Source of the DNA: Cytophagales bacterium
Lineage (GTDB): Bacteria > Bacteroidota > Bacteroidia > Cytophagales > Bernardetiaceae
DNA length: 64,000 bases
NCBI GenBank assembly: GCA_013299045.1
Contig: JAAFJX010000016.1
Location: 28,029-92,028, forward strand
Direction of reading: 5' to 3'
The notes below the pieces were generated by a model. That model saw only the letters and a list, made by a program, of their open reading frames with translations. It made no database searches and was not told the origin of the DNA. Below, one piece after another: positions 1 to 8,963 of the stretch. Every line of letters begins with the position of its first letter. The first letter of the stretch is position 1. The position numbers and the translations under genes are program-made.

Positions 1-5
1 AAAAT

Positions 6-590
6 ATGCGCTTCTTCTCAAAAATAGACACCGAACAAGACCTCATAGCAGCCTGCCAAAAGGGAAAGACATCTGCCCAGCGCCTGCTCTATGACAAACA
101 TTCAAAAAAAATGTTTGGCATCTGTTTGCGCTATATGGGTAATGCTTTTGAGGCTGAAGATGTGCTTGTAATGGCTTTTACGCGCATATTTGAGCACATT
201 GGCAGCTACAAGCATGAAGGCAGCTTTGAGGGCTGGATACGCAAAATTGTTGTAAATGAAGCACTGGGGCAGCTGCGTAAAAAAGGACGTGTTCATTTTG
301 AAGAGCTAGAAACGGCTGACTATAACGGACACTTTGATGTACAAACAGACCGCCTTGGCGCAGATGAACTTATGCAACTCATTAAAAAATTGCCCGATGG
401 CTACCGAACAGTTTTTTCTATGTATGCCATTGAAGGCTACTCACATCAAGAGATAGCGGATAAACTTGGCATTTCTGAAGGCACCTCAAAATCGCAGCTC
501 AACAGGGCACGCGCTCAGCTCAAAGAAGCCATAGAAGCTCTTGAAAACCGCGACCAACTTTTTTTCAGTACATCAACCAACAGCCACTAA
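6..590 (+). CDS. ECF-type RNA polymerase sigma factor
   Basis: A 194-residue sigma-70 family factor of the extracytoplasmic-function type, which redirects RNA polymerase to a small regulon in response to envelope signals. The sigma-2 region lies at about residues 25-95 (LLYDKHSKKMFGICLRYM followed by an acidic EAEDVL stretch) and the sigma-4 helix-turn-helix at about 125-180, with the usual GYSHQEIADKLGISEGTSKS recognition segment. Length is normal for the family. It starts only 5 bases into the window, so its promoter is not visible. It is followed 19 bp later by a single-pass membrane protein and then an outer-membrane barrel on the same strand, which is the usual layout of a Bacteroidota sigma/anti-sigma/target operon. 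The regulon is unknown. Confidence 0.93.
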   Translation: MRFFSKIDTEQDLIAACQKGKTSAQRLLYDKHSKKMFGICLRYMGNAFEAEDVLVMAFTRIFEHIGSYKHEGSFEGWIRKIVVNEALGQLRKKGRVHFEELETADYNGHFDVQTDRLGADELMQLIKKLPDGYRTVFSMYAIEGYSHQEIADKLGISEGTSKSQLNRARAQLKEAIEALENRDQLFFSTSTNSH

Positions 591-609
591 GCAATTAATT
601 CTTTTTCCT

Positions 610-1383
610 ATGACAAAGCAAAACATTCATATAGATAGGCTTTTTAAAGACAAACTCAGCCACCACGAAGTTGCGCCTTCCTCAAAGGCATGGGAGCGCA
701 TACAAGGTTCTAAAACCTCAAGAGGTTGGCTGTGGTGGTTGCTGCCTCTGCTGTTGTTAGGCGGCTTTGTAGGCTACCGCTCGATGGTACTGGTCAGCCA
801 TAGCCCAATGGACAAGGCAGCGGTCTTGGCGCATGAGCCAAAAGGTTGGGGTACTCAGGCGACTAACGTCATTGCAGAGCCTAAGGATACTGAAGTAAGA
901 ACAAATACATCTAAGGTATTTGAAGATAATCACTTAAATCCAATGAATACGCCTAAAGAAAAAGCACAAAGCACAAGCGAAGCGAATGTTAAAAGCATAC
1001 AAAGCAAGAATACCAAACAGTTTGCTAAGCGCCGTTCGCAATCAAAAAGTAAAGCAGCAAATGCGTCTATACTGGCTGATGCTTCATTAGATATGATAGG
1101 CTCTGTCGCGGTATCTGAGCCAATTAGCAGCCCTATTGATAGTGCTGTAGGTTTATCAGAAAAAACGAATGCTGGGTCAGCGATTCGGTTTGCAGATGAG
1201 AATAGCGAAACCAGCAATGCGCCACGATTTAAAGTGTCCGTTAATTTAGGGCAAGCAGGTAGCGCCGAAGAGAGCGCTGAGAGGCTGCCCATTGACCCAA
1301 AGTACATGAAAGAAGCTCCTAAAAATCCATTTGTGCGTGCTTTCCAAAAAGTAAGTGAGTGGGTTAAAAATTGGCGCAAATAA
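610..1383 (+). CDS. Single-pass membrane protein, probable anti-sigma-type partner
   Basis: A protein of 257 residues from the ATG at 610; an upstream in-frame start at 541 would overlap the sigma gene and is less likely. It has a short cytoplasmic N-terminus of about 38 residues, one membrane segment at about 40-57 (WLWWLLPLLLLGGFVGY), and a long low-complexity Ser/Lys/Ala-rich region that would lie outside the membrane. Position directly behind an ECF sigma gene, and the topology, suggest a role like that of an anti-sigma or co-regulatory membrane protein. I see no zinc-binding anti-sigma motif, so the role is inferred only from context. Confidence 0.7.
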   Translation: MTKQNIHIDRLFKDKLSHHEVAPSSKAWERIQGSKTSRGWLWWLLPLLLLGGFVGYRSMVLVSHSPMDKAAVLAHEPKGWGTQATNVIAEPKDTEVRTNTSKVFEDNHLNPMNTPKEKAQSTSEANVKSIQSKNTKQFAKRRSQSKSKAANASILADASLDMIGSVAVSEPISSPIDSAVGLSEKTNAGSAIRFADENSETSNAPRFKVSVNLGQAGSAEESAERLPIDPKYMKEAPKNPFVRAFQKVSEWVKNWRK

Positions 1384-1453
1384 CAATACCAAAACCCCAA
1401 CTGTTTATCACCATTCTCATTCTTCAAACACAACCCATTATCAAGAACACACC

Positions 1454-2629
1454 ATGAAAACTAGTAACTTTTTTGACCGCATGAATGCCCACGTTTTGAA
1501 ACTGGCCTGCCTACTTATCTTTGCAATAGGCTTCACGAATGCCAGCAAAGCGACTGCCTTAACATCACGCAATAGCCCAGATACCATCGTTATCTCGTTC
1601 GGCGATAGCAAAATGTATTTTGTAGTTAAGAATACCCAAGACCGAGAAATGCTTCGCGAAATGGACTTGAATGCTATTGTTCAAAAGACTATCAGCGTTA
1701 TGGATTCTGCTCAAAAAACAGGCTCTACCATTGTAGTCAAGGACGACTTGGGCAACAACGTTACAGTGAATGGCGCATCTACACCCACCGAACTTTCTAT
1801 TGCCAGTGGCCAAAATACAGTAGCACGTGTGCGCATACAAGATAAGGACGGTTGTTATGTGTACAAAGAGCGTAAGAACGATGCCAAAGCATCAGGGCAG
1901 GGCAGTTCTCATAATTATAGTTATAGTTATGACTACGATTATGACTATGACTACGATTATGACAACGATTGCGAAGATAGGCGCTATCACCTCTTGGAAA
2001 GCGGTTTGCGTATGGAATTAGGTTTTAATAATTTCATTCAAAACAGCAAACTCGTATCTGATAAGCCTTATGATTTAAACCCACTTGGTTCACGTTACTT
2101 TGCGCTTTACAGCAGCACAAATTTAGCCTTGGGGCATCGCCAACATACACCATTGAGCTTAGATTTTGGCTTGGGTTTGGTTTGGAACAATTTTATGTTT
2201 CAGGACAATGTAGAAATAGCTAAAGGCAGCAGCAGCGTTGAGTTTGTTAGCTCGGACAAAGACCTCAAAAAATCTAAACTCACAGCTCTCTACCTTTCCG
2301 TGCCAGTTCTTCTAAAATATAATTTTGGCAAAAAGCATTCTAGCAGCGTCCGAGACGGGTTTTATATAGGAGTAGGTGGCTACGTGAGCTACCGCCTGAA
2401 CAGTTACTCAAAACTGATGTACTTTGACGGCGACGGCAAGCAAAAAGATCACTTAGGCTCAGATTTTTATCTGAACGATATTCGCTACGGCCTTATGGGC
2501 GAAGTAGGCTTGGGAAGCCGTTACGGTACAAATGCCGCCATATTTGCCTCTTATGACCTAACGCCTGCCTTTGCCACCAATAAAGGCCCTAAAGTGAACG
2601 TAGTCAATTTTGGAATCCGCATTTTTTAA
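1454..2629 (+). CDS. Outer-membrane beta-barrel protein with Tyr-Asp repeat
   Basis: A protein of 391 residues from the ATG at 1454, with an N-terminal signal peptide (LKLACLLIFAIGFTNASKA). A globular N-terminal part of about 120 residues (DTIVISFGDSKMYFVVKN, EMDLNAIVQKTI) is followed by a low-complexity Ser-Tyr and Tyr-Asp repeat, encoded at 1907-1971, and then a porin-like barrel of amphipathic strands. It ends in a C-terminal aromatic residue (VNFGIRIF), typical of outer-membrane barrels. It is probably the envelope-facing product of the sigma/anti-sigma operon upstream. Exact function unknown. A long hairpin follows at 2706. Confidence 0.8.
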   Translation: MKTSNFFDRMNAHVLKLACLLIFAIGFTNASKATALTSRNSPDTIVISFGDSKMYFVVKNTQDREMLREMDLNAIVQKTISVMDSAQKTGSTIVVKDDLGNNVTVNGASTPTELSIASGQNTVARVRIQDKDGCYVYKERKNDAKASGQGSSHNYSYSYDYDYDYDYDYDNDCEDRRYHLLESGLRMELGFNNFIQNSKLVSDKPYDLNPLGSRYFALYSSTNLALGHRQHTPLSLDFGLGLVWNNFMFQDNVEIAKGSSSVEFVSSDKDLKKSKLTALYLSVPVLLKYNFGKKHSSSVRDGFYIGVGGYVSYRLNSYSKLMYFDGDGKQKDHLGSDFYLNDIRYGLMGEVGLGSRYGTNAAIFASYDLTPAFATNKGPKVNVVNFGIRIF

Positions 2630-2705
2630 ACTACAAACAATAGTGAGTGGATAAAAAGGCATTTAAAGACACTCAATAATTTAGCCCCAATTCAATTTGA
2701 ATATC

Positions 2706-2746
2706 ACCACAAAAGCGGCAGTTATTTTAACTGCCGTCTTTGTGGT
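2706..2746 (+). terminator. Long-stem transcription terminator
   Basis: The inverted repeat CGGCAGTT / AACTGCCG is extended outward by ACCACAAA / TTTGTGGT, giving a long stem with an AT loop 77 bp after the barrel gene. It lacks a long T-tract, so the terminator role is an inference. Confidence 0.6.
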
Positions 2747-2770
2747 AAACAATCATTCTTGAGAATATAT

Positions 2771-2922
2771 CTAGTCGTCCTTTAAAATACATCTAAAAGA
2801 TTTTTTATCAGTGAGTTAAACAAGCATTTCATCTTCAAAATTTCTTAGTTTTTAACCTATTTTGTCAAAAAACTGGCAAAATCTAAAGGGCTTTTTAAGT
2901 CCTGCACTGCCTCGCATCAGAC
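2771..2922 (-). repeat. Truncated copy of 470-bp MITE-like repeat
   Basis: The reverse complement of this stretch matches the last 150 bases of the elements at 33486-33962 and 40770-41238: GTCTGATGCGAGGC, GATTTTGCCAGTT, CAAAATAGGTTAAAA, AAGATGAAAT and the terminal GGACGACTAG. Similarity stops at about 2922, so the other two thirds is missing. This copy lies between a barrel gene and the 3215 gene. Confidence 0.75.
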
Positions 2923-3073
2923 AAAAAAGCAGAAAATAAACTGAATTGGTTCGGTCGTTTCAGGATAGCTTGCAGGGCCTCTGAACAGCTATATTTTTAA
3001 GTTGAATTCAACTTGAATTTATCAGAGAAGAATAGTGTTCATAAAACAATATTTTTTTAATTTTTTTAAATAT

Positions 3074-3104
3074 TTTGTACGTATAAAAATTTCTTGTAAT
3101 TTTG
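3074..3104 (+). promoter_or_regulatory. Bacteroidota promoter for the 3215 gene
   Basis: TTTG at 3074-3077 and TAATTTTG at 3097-3104, separated by 19 bp, fit the Bacteroidota -33/-7 consensus (TTTG, TAnnTTTG). A 13-bp direct repeat (CACATACACTCTT at 3128 and 3169) lies in the leader downstream. Confidence 0.65.
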
Positions 3105-3214
3105 CACAAAAATATTCTGATACGGAACACATACACTCTTCTGTGGCTCTTTGCGCAGAATTTAATTCCACATACACTCTTGTTAAGTATTTTTAAAAGT
3201 AAAAAGTCTAAAAA

Positions 3215-4708
3215 ATGGCTAAGCTCAAACAAGTTATAAAGCAATTATCCGATGCGGATTTCCGAGTTATACACACCGAACTCTTAGGGAGTAGTGCGGA
3301 CAAATCTGCTTATTTATTGACCGCATTGCGTAACGGTCAGGCCAATGACGCACGTATAATGGAAGAGCTAGATGTCAATACAAATGCCTATTACACGCTC
3401 CGCTCACGCCTGAATCAAAAAATTGAGGAGTACCTGCTTCAGCAAATGGAAGCGCCAAGAACCGATTTACTCAAGAAAATCTTGAATATTTCAGATATTA
3501 TTTTCACTAAGCCGCGTGCCATTGCATCTGCCTCCTTGCGTAAGTTAGAAAAGGAACTCATAGAGTATGACTTGTCGGGTGAGTTAATAATGGTGTATAA
3601 AAATCTAAAAAAATTGCATATAAACTCGTCTGATTATTACACCTATTCGCAACTTTACAATAAGCACGTCGCATTTACGCTAGCCGTGGACAAGGCTGAA
3701 GATATTTTGTCCGAATACTTCAAGCGTTTCGGTTTATACAGCCTCTCTAACGACCCTGAAGACCGTTCCGCGCTTTGCTTGTTGTCTGATGAAATGACCA
3801 ATGTGGCCAAACTCTATGATTCGCACCGTTTGTATGTGTATAACAGTCTCTTAACAGTCTTTCATCGTCTTTTTGTTATTGGCGACGAAAACGCACCTAG
3901 GTCTAGTGAGCCTATTGAAGACATTTTGGCTAAAACAGCTAAGATATTGCAAAGTTTTCCGCTAGACCCCGTCTATCATCACCTTAAGCTCCCGCTCGAA
4001 TACCTAAAAATGGAGTATTACAACCACTATGGTATTTACAGAAAAGCAGATAGAAGTTATGAAGAAATAAGCGAATCTTATCCGTATTTGCTTTCTAATT
4101 TTTCGGGCTATACATTCCCCTCACGTGTTCTTTTTACACGCTTAGAGCGCGCTATACGCTTACAAATGACTGAAAGCTTGGAAGCAGAGAATGAGGTTAT
4201 CTTCCAAGACTTAGATATTCCATTTGAAGATGTCCCTTTTGTAACCAATTATTACGTGTATCGTTCGCTTTGCTGCCACTTTGCAGGTGAGCACGAAAAA
4301 GCAGCTAAATGGTTAAACGATTTGCTTTCAGAGGTTTCTCTCAAAAAATATCCGCTTCTTTATATGGAGCTAAAGGCTCTCTTAGCTTTAGAATATTGTT
4401 TGGCCAATGACAATGAACTTTATACGCAAGTGGTTGGCAGTGCGCAGCGCCAGATACGAATTTATGGCAAAAACGATTGCGAAAGCGTTGCTACATTTGT
4501 AAAGATTCTAAAAATACTCACAAGTGAGTCCAAAAAGGATAAAGATGCAAAAATATTGTTGATGACTCAAAAGAGCAGCTATAAAAACAGCAATATCTTT
4601 AATCCAATGCGTTATATCGTTTTTGATGAGCGTATTATAGGGCTAGGCTCTAAAACCCGTCTCACGTACGTTGACCCAGATGATGACATGGATAACGAAG
4701 ATGCTTAG
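3215..4708 (+). CDS. Conserved all-helical protein of unknown function
   Basis: A 497-residue soluble protein. The N-terminal 75 residues (QLSDADFRVIHTELLG, NDARIMEELDVNTNAYYTLRSRL) look like a small helical DNA- or RNA-associated domain reminiscent of a helix-turn-helix. The rest is alpha-helical with TPR-like spacing of aromatic and alanine residues (for example YYVYRSLCCHFAGEHEKAAKWL). There is no signal peptide or membrane segment. I recognise it only as a type of protein common in Cytophagales and give no function. It is followed 61 bp later by another uncharacterised gene on the same strand. Confidence 0.75.
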   Translation: MAKLKQVIKQLSDADFRVIHTELLGSSADKSAYLLTALRNGQANDARIMEELDVNTNAYYTLRSRLNQKIEEYLLQQMEAPRTDLLKKILNISDIIFTKPRAIASASLRKLEKELIEYDLSGELIMVYKNLKKLHINSSDYYTYSQLYNKHVAFTLAVDKAEDILSEYFKRFGLYSLSNDPEDRSALCLLSDEMTNVAKLYDSHRLYVYNSLLTVFHRLFVIGDENAPRSSEPIEDILAKTAKILQSFPLDPVYHHLKLPLEYLKMEYYNHYGIYRKADRSYEEISESYPYLLSNFSGYTFPSRVLFTRLERAIRLQMTESLEAENEVIFQDLDIPFEDVPFVTNYYVYRSLCCHFAGEHEKAAKWLNDLLSEVSLKKYPLLYMELKALLALEYCLANDNELYTQVVGSAQRQIRIYGKNDCESVATFVKILKILTSESKKDKDAKILLMTQKSSYKNSNIFNPMRYIVFDERIIGLGSKTRLTYVDPDDDMDNEDA

Positions 4709-4769
4709 TTTTCTTGGTCTTGTACTTACAAAATATTGGTTTTCAGGAAACCTTGAAATTCGTTCATAG

Positions 4770-5765
4770 ATGGCCTTTACTTATTTTGACTTTGACTTTA
4801 GGTACGTGGGTGCAGACGGCAAGCCATACGGACGAACGCAACGCGGCAATATTAAAGATGATGGTTTAACGCTCGGTGAAGACGTGCTCTATTTCCATTA
4901 CATCTTTGATACTGCCAAGGATTATGACGACTTAGTCTTAGTCTTGTTTCCGGCCATAGCCGCTGCCAGCAGTATTACGGATAGAGTCTTGAAGGGCACA
5001 AACGCTCTCGTTTTAAGACTAGAACCAGATAATCTGCTGGCTGTAAAAAGTCAGATAGACAGAAAATACACAGCGCTACAGGCCAAGCTCAAACGCGAAA
5101 AAATGGGCTACCAAAAAAATCTGCACAATTTCCGTATCACGCCTTGTCCTGTTTGTGATGCTACCATAGACCTCTCTCAAAGGCCAGACACGCCCTACAT
5201 TTATTGCCGATACTGCGAAACCATTTTTAATAAACACCGACATTTTTTTACGGGGGCTGATAAATACGCACTCTGCTATGAATGTGGTTATTACAGCCAA
5301 GTAAAACATTATAGTGGATTAGGAACAAAGGACTCCAAAGAGTTTTGCATTAACTGTGCGGAGTCCCATATCGGTAAGGACTGGACACTCGTTTTTAAGC
5401 GCCCTTTGCACTTTTTTGCAAAAATACAAACCCAGCAAGAAGCAAATCCTCACTTCACGGATTTGGACAGAGCCAATAAACTAGGCCGAAAAGGTGAACT
5501 TAGCAAGGCAGAAGTCTTTTACAACAACATGCTGCTGCACGTAAAAAGTTATCCCGCCATTCATTATAACTTTGGCAAAGCCATTTTGGATATAGCTCAT
5601 CATATTCTGGCCAACCCGCAATCCGCAGAAGATTTGGCACAGGTTAATGACCTCCTGACTCGTTCTGCTGCACAGTTTGAGATGTCTTTAAAGGCTTGTT
5701 GTAACTACCAACCTACTTTAGAGATACTCAAAAAATTCAGCGACCTCCCCTACGTGAAGCGTTAA
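4770..5765 (+). CDS. Protein with two zinc-ribbon-like CxxC pairs, unknown function
   Basis: A 331-residue cytoplasmic protein. The N-terminal half is mixed alpha/beta. Four CxxC knuckles follow, at C126/C129 (CPVC), C146/C149 (CRYC), C169/C172 (CYEC) and C193/C196 (CINC), enough to hold two zinc ions in a double zinc ribbon. The C-terminal 100 residues look like a TPR-type helical repeat (ELSKAEVFYNNMLLHVKSYPAIHYNFGKA). It probably shares a transcript with the 3215 gene. The family is not recognised; a nucleic-acid or protein-binding role is only inferred from the zinc knuckles. Confidence 0.75.
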   Translation: MAFTYFDFDFRYVGADGKPYGRTQRGNIKDDGLTLGEDVLYFHYIFDTAKDYDDLVLVLFPAIAAASSITDRVLKGTNALVLRLEPDNLLAVKSQIDRKYTALQAKLKREKMGYQKNLHNFRITPCPVCDATIDLSQRPDTPYIYCRYCETIFNKHRHFFTGADKYALCYECGYYSQVKHYSGLGTKDSKEFCINCAESHIGKDWTLVFKRPLHFFAKIQTQQEANPHFTDLDRANKLGRKGELSKAEVFYNNMLLHVKSYPAIHYNFGKAILDIAHHILANPQSAEDLAQVNDLLTRSAAQFEMSLKACCNYQPTLEILKKFSDLPYVKR

Positions 5766-5844
5766 GAACTGACACTCGCTAAAACTGAGCAGTCAAACGC
5801 TGGAGCATATAAAATTCCAGCACTAAATTAAAAAAAACAAGCGC

Positions 5845-5878
5845 TTTGCTTTTTTTTAGCAGCAAGTCCTTATATTTG
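5845..5878 (+). promoter_or_regulatory. Promoter of ettA
   Basis: TTTG at 5845-5848 and TATATTTG at 5871-5878, spaced 22 bp, 25 bp before the chosen ATG at 5903. Confidence 0.6.
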
Positions 5879-5902
5879 CCTCAAACAACTCAAATAAAAG
5901 CA

Positions 5903-7582
5903 ATGAGCGAAAAAATTATATTTTCTATGGCAGGGGTGAATAAGATTTACCCACCCCAGAAGCAAGTTCTTAAAAACATTTACCTATCCTTTTTTTATGG
6001 CGCAAAAATAGGTGTTATCGGCCTAAACGGTTCTGGTAAATCCTCTTTGTTGCGTATCATTGCTGGTATAGACAAAGAGTATCAGGGTGAAGTAGTCTTT
6101 TCACCTGGCTATACCGTGGGCCTACTTGAACAAGACCCCAAGCTAGACCCTCAAAGAACTGTCCGCGACATCGTTGAAGAGGGCGTACAAGAAACCATGA
6201 ATTTGCTCAAAGAATACGAAGACTTGAACGCTAAACTAGGCGACCCTGATGTATATTCTGACGCTGACAAAATGGATAAAGTGCTGGCAAGGCAGGCCGA
6301 AGTACAAGAAAAAATTGATGCCACAGATGCCTGGGAAATAGACAGCAAGCTCCAACGCGCTATGGACGCACTGCGATGCCCACCCGAAGACAGTATTATT
6401 GGCACCCTTTCGGGAGGTGAAAAACGCCGCGTGGCTCTCTGTCGTCTTTTGCTCAAAGAACCTGATGTACTCCTTCTTGATGAACCTACCAACCACTTGG
6501 ACGCTGAGTCGGTGCATTGGTTAGAACACCACCTGCGCGGCTATAAAGGAACTGTTATCCTCATCACACACGACCGCTACTTCTTGGATAACGTAACAAG
6601 CTGGATACTTGAACTAGACCGCGGAGAGGGTATTCCTTGGAAAGGCAACTATTCCTCGTGGCTAGACCAGAAACAAAAACGACTAGCTGGCGAAGAAAAG
6701 ACCGTTTCTAAGCGCCAAAAAGCCCTAGAGCGAGAACTTGAGTGGGTACGCATGAACCCTAAAGGTCGTCAAGCAAAACAGAAAGCACGTTTGACTGCCT
6801 ACGATAATTTGCTGAACGAAGAAGGCAAACAGCAAGAGCAGAAATTAGAAATATTTATCCCCTCTGGCCAACGCTTAGGCGACAAGGTTATGGAGGCCAA
6901 GAACCTTTCAAAAGCTTATGGCGACAAGCTGCTCTTTGATGACCTGACGTTTTCTCTGCCAAAAGGTGGTATTGTGGGTGTTATTGGCCCTAACGGAGCA
7001 GGCAAAACCACGCTTTTCAACATTATTACGGGCAAAGAAAAACCCGATGGAGGCACCTTTGAACTCGGCAGTACTGTTCAAATCTCTTATGTTGATCAAG
7101 AACACAACTTTCTTGACCCTACCAAATCCGTTTGGGAGGTTGTTTCAGGCGGTAACGAAATTCTAGACTTAGGCGGCAAAGAAGTTAATTCTAGGGCTTA
7201 TGTGAGCCGATTTAACTTTAGTGGTGGAGACCAACAGAAAAAAATTAAAGAACTTTCGGGCGGTGAGCGTAACCGTGTCCATTTGGCCATGATGCTCAAG
7301 CAGGGCGCTAACCTGCTCATGCTTGATGAACCTACCAATGACCTTGATGTCAATACCTTACGTGCATTAGAAGAAGCTGTTGAGAGTTTTGCAGGCTGCG
7401 CTGTTATTATTTCGCACGACCGCTGGTTCTTAGACAGAGTGGCGACACACATTTTAGCCTTTGAGGGAGACTCTCAAGTTCGTTACTTTGAGGGTAACTT
7501 TAGTGCTTATCAGGAAGACCGTCAGAAGCGCCTAGGCGACGAAATTCCACAGCGCATCAAATATAAAAAACTAGTGAAGTAA
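5903..7582 (+). CDS. ettA: Energy-dependent translational throttle protein EttA (ABC-F)
   Basis: A 559-residue ABC-F protein with two ATPase domains in one chain and no membrane part. It binds the ribosomal E site and gates translation according to the ATP/ADP ratio. Visible are Walker A GLNGSGKSS and GPNGAGKTT, two LSGGE signatures, and Walker B LLLDEPTNHLD and LMLDEPTNDLD, with an arm and linker between the halves. The length matches EttA (about 555) and the start MSEKIIFSMAGVNK is characteristic. The ATG at 5903 was chosen because the promoter lies just upstream and the extension from 5846 would overlap it. Confidence 0.95.
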   Translation: MSEKIIFSMAGVNKIYPPQKQVLKNIYLSFFYGAKIGVIGLNGSGKSSLLRIIAGIDKEYQGEVVFSPGYTVGLLEQDPKLDPQRTVRDIVEEGVQETMNLLKEYEDLNAKLGDPDVYSDADKMDKVLARQAEVQEKIDATDAWEIDSKLQRAMDALRCPPEDSIIGTLSGGEKRRVALCRLLLKEPDVLLLDEPTNHLDAESVHWLEHHLRGYKGTVILITHDRYFLDNVTSWILELDRGEGIPWKGNYSSWLDQKQKRLAGEEKTVSKRQKALERELEWVRMNPKGRQAKQKARLTAYDNLLNEEGKQQEQKLEIFIPSGQRLGDKVMEAKNLSKAYGDKLLFDDLTFSLPKGGIVGVIGPNGAGKTTLFNIITGKEKPDGGTFELGSTVQISYVDQEHNFLDPTKSVWEVVSGGNEILDLGGKEVNSRAYVSRFNFSGGDQQKKIKELSGGERNRVHLAMMLKQGANLLMLDEPTNDLDVNTLRALEEAVESFAGCAVIISHDRWFLDRVATHILAFEGDSQVRYFEGNFSAYQEDRQKRLGDEIPQRIKYKKLVK

Positions 7583-7662
7583 AGCGGCTAAAAGCTAAGA
7601 CAGCTAGCCTGATATCGATAAATAGCTTAAAAAAAGTCATTATTTAGGTATCATTTTTTTTG

Positions 7663-7670
7663 TACATTTG
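7663..7670 (+). promoter_or_regulatory. TAnnTTTG promoter element with structured leader downstream
   Basis: TACATTTG at 7663-7670 lies 139 bp before the lipoprotein ATG. The leader holds a 9-bp stem AAAGAGGAG / CTCCTCTTT (7719-7751) that could act as an attenuator. Confidence 0.55.
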
Positions 7671-7808
7671 CTATTCTCAAATTCATTGAGACCTGCACAA
7701 CACTCAAAACTTAACCATAAAGAGGAGCCAGCTAATCTGTAACTCCTCTTTTGGTAGCGTCGTGTCGGTTTTATAGTAAACAGATGAACGTTTTGTCTTT
7801 TTTATAAC

Positions 7809-8888
7809 ATGAAAACCTATCTTAATACCCTTTTTGTCCTTTTTGTTTTGCTCTGTATAAGCAGCGCTTGCAACAAAGAAACTACTGCACCGGTTAGCAA
7901 AAATATTGAAAAAGGGCTGCCCGAGTTTTTCAAAGAAGGCTTTTTTGTGTTGAATGAGGGTAACTTTGGGTGGGGCTTAGCCACCATAGACTTTTATTCT
8001 TTAAAAGAGCAAAAAATGTATAATGATGTTTTTGCCAAAGCAAACCCCAAGGGGTTATTAGGAAATGTTTTGCAATCAATGGCCGCTGACAATGATTACT
8101 TTTACTTAGTTGTCAATAATTCTCAAAAGATAGAAGTTCTCAGCAAACAAAATTTTGAGGTAAAAAAAACCATAAGGGGGTTTAACTCGCCACGTTACCT
8201 AGCATTTGACAAAAGCATTTTACCCAAAAAGGCTTATGTAACAGAGCTTTATAGTAATATTATTCAAGAATTTAACCTTAGTAGCAATACTATCACGAAC
8301 AGGATAAACACCAATGCCAGAACTGAAAAAATAGTAGCACATCAAGGGGTACTTTTGGTAGCTTGTGGCGATTTAGATTCTAAAAAAGGGCAACTGCTTG
8401 TTCTAGACCCTCAGCTAAGCCAAATTACGAAAAGCATTCCGCTATCGAGTATGCCGCAGGATATTATCATGGACGGGAGCAACAAAATTTGGCTGCTTCT
8501 GGGCGGCAACAAAGAGGAAAAAGCAGCGCTTGTATGCTTGAACAATGATTATGAGCAAGAAAAACAGATGGATTTTGCTAGTTTAGAGGATAAACCCAGA
8601 AAACTTTGCTATGATGCAGAAAAAAAACTTTTTTATTATCTCAATAAAAATTCTGTTTTTCGTGTGGAAGCGGAGGCTTCTGCATTGCCCACTAAACCGC
8701 TTATACAGAACATTGGCCGACTAATTTACGGTATGGCACTAGCCCCAAATGGTGAAACGCTCTATCTTACCGATGCCATTGACTATCTGCAAAAAGGCAA
8801 AATCTTTTTTATGAATGCTGGAACTGGTCAGCAACAGGCTGTATATGAAACAGGGGTTATTCCGAACGAAATATTTTTTGTGCAATAG
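7809..8888 (+). CDS. DUF5074/YncE-like beta-propeller lipoprotein
   Basis: A 359-residue lipoprotein. The signal peptide ends in a lipobox (CISSAC, modified Cys at about residue 21), followed by repeated propeller blades (GFFVLNEGNFGWGLATIDFY, YLVVNNSQKIEVL, LVLDPQLSQITKSI, LYLTDAIDYL). Proteins of this family in Bacteroidota are surface or periplasmic and often sit near TonB receptors for cobalamin or other chelates. No receptor is adjacent here, so the ligand is unknown. It is transcribed alone, with a structured leader upstream and a bidirectional terminator shared with phaC downstream. Confidence 0.8.
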   Translation: MKTYLNTLFVLFVLLCISSACNKETTAPVSKNIEKGLPEFFKEGFFVLNEGNFGWGLATIDFYSLKEQKMYNDVFAKANPKGLLGNVLQSMAADNDYFYLVVNNSQKIEVLSKQNFEVKKTIRGFNSPRYLAFDKSILPKKAYVTELYSNIIQEFNLSSNTITNRINTNARTEKIVAHQGVLLVACGDLDSKKGQLLVLDPQLSQITKSIPLSSMPQDIIMDGSNKIWLLLGGNKEEKAALVCLNNDYEQEKQMDFASLEDKPRKLCYDAEKKLFYYLNKNSVFRVEAEASALPTKPLIQNIGRLIYGMALAPNGETLYLTDAIDYLQKGKIFFMNAGTGQQQAVYETGVIPNEIFFVQ

Positions 8889-8898
8889 AGGCCAACGC

Positions 8899-8943
8899 AA
8901 AAAAGGGCTGCTTAGATGTTTGAATATCCCAACAGCCCTTTTA
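8899..8943. terminator. Bidirectional terminator between lipoprotein and phaC
   Basis: AAAAAAGGGCTG pairs with CAGCCCTTTT around a 22-base loop between two convergent genes, with A/T tracts on both sides. Confidence 0.8.
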
Positions 8944-8963
8944 AATAATTTATTACCAATAGA

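Noticed and set aside
6151..6517. Minus-strand frames inside ettA
   Set aside because: Antisense shadows of a strongly conserved gene, with Ser/Arg-rich products typical of such shadows.
7680..7760. Possible cobalamin riboswitch (GAGACCTGC near a DUF5074 gene)
   Set aside because: Only the part of the B12 box is present; the GCCACTG core and the needed upstream 100+ bases of structure are absent, and the motif comes just after the promoter.
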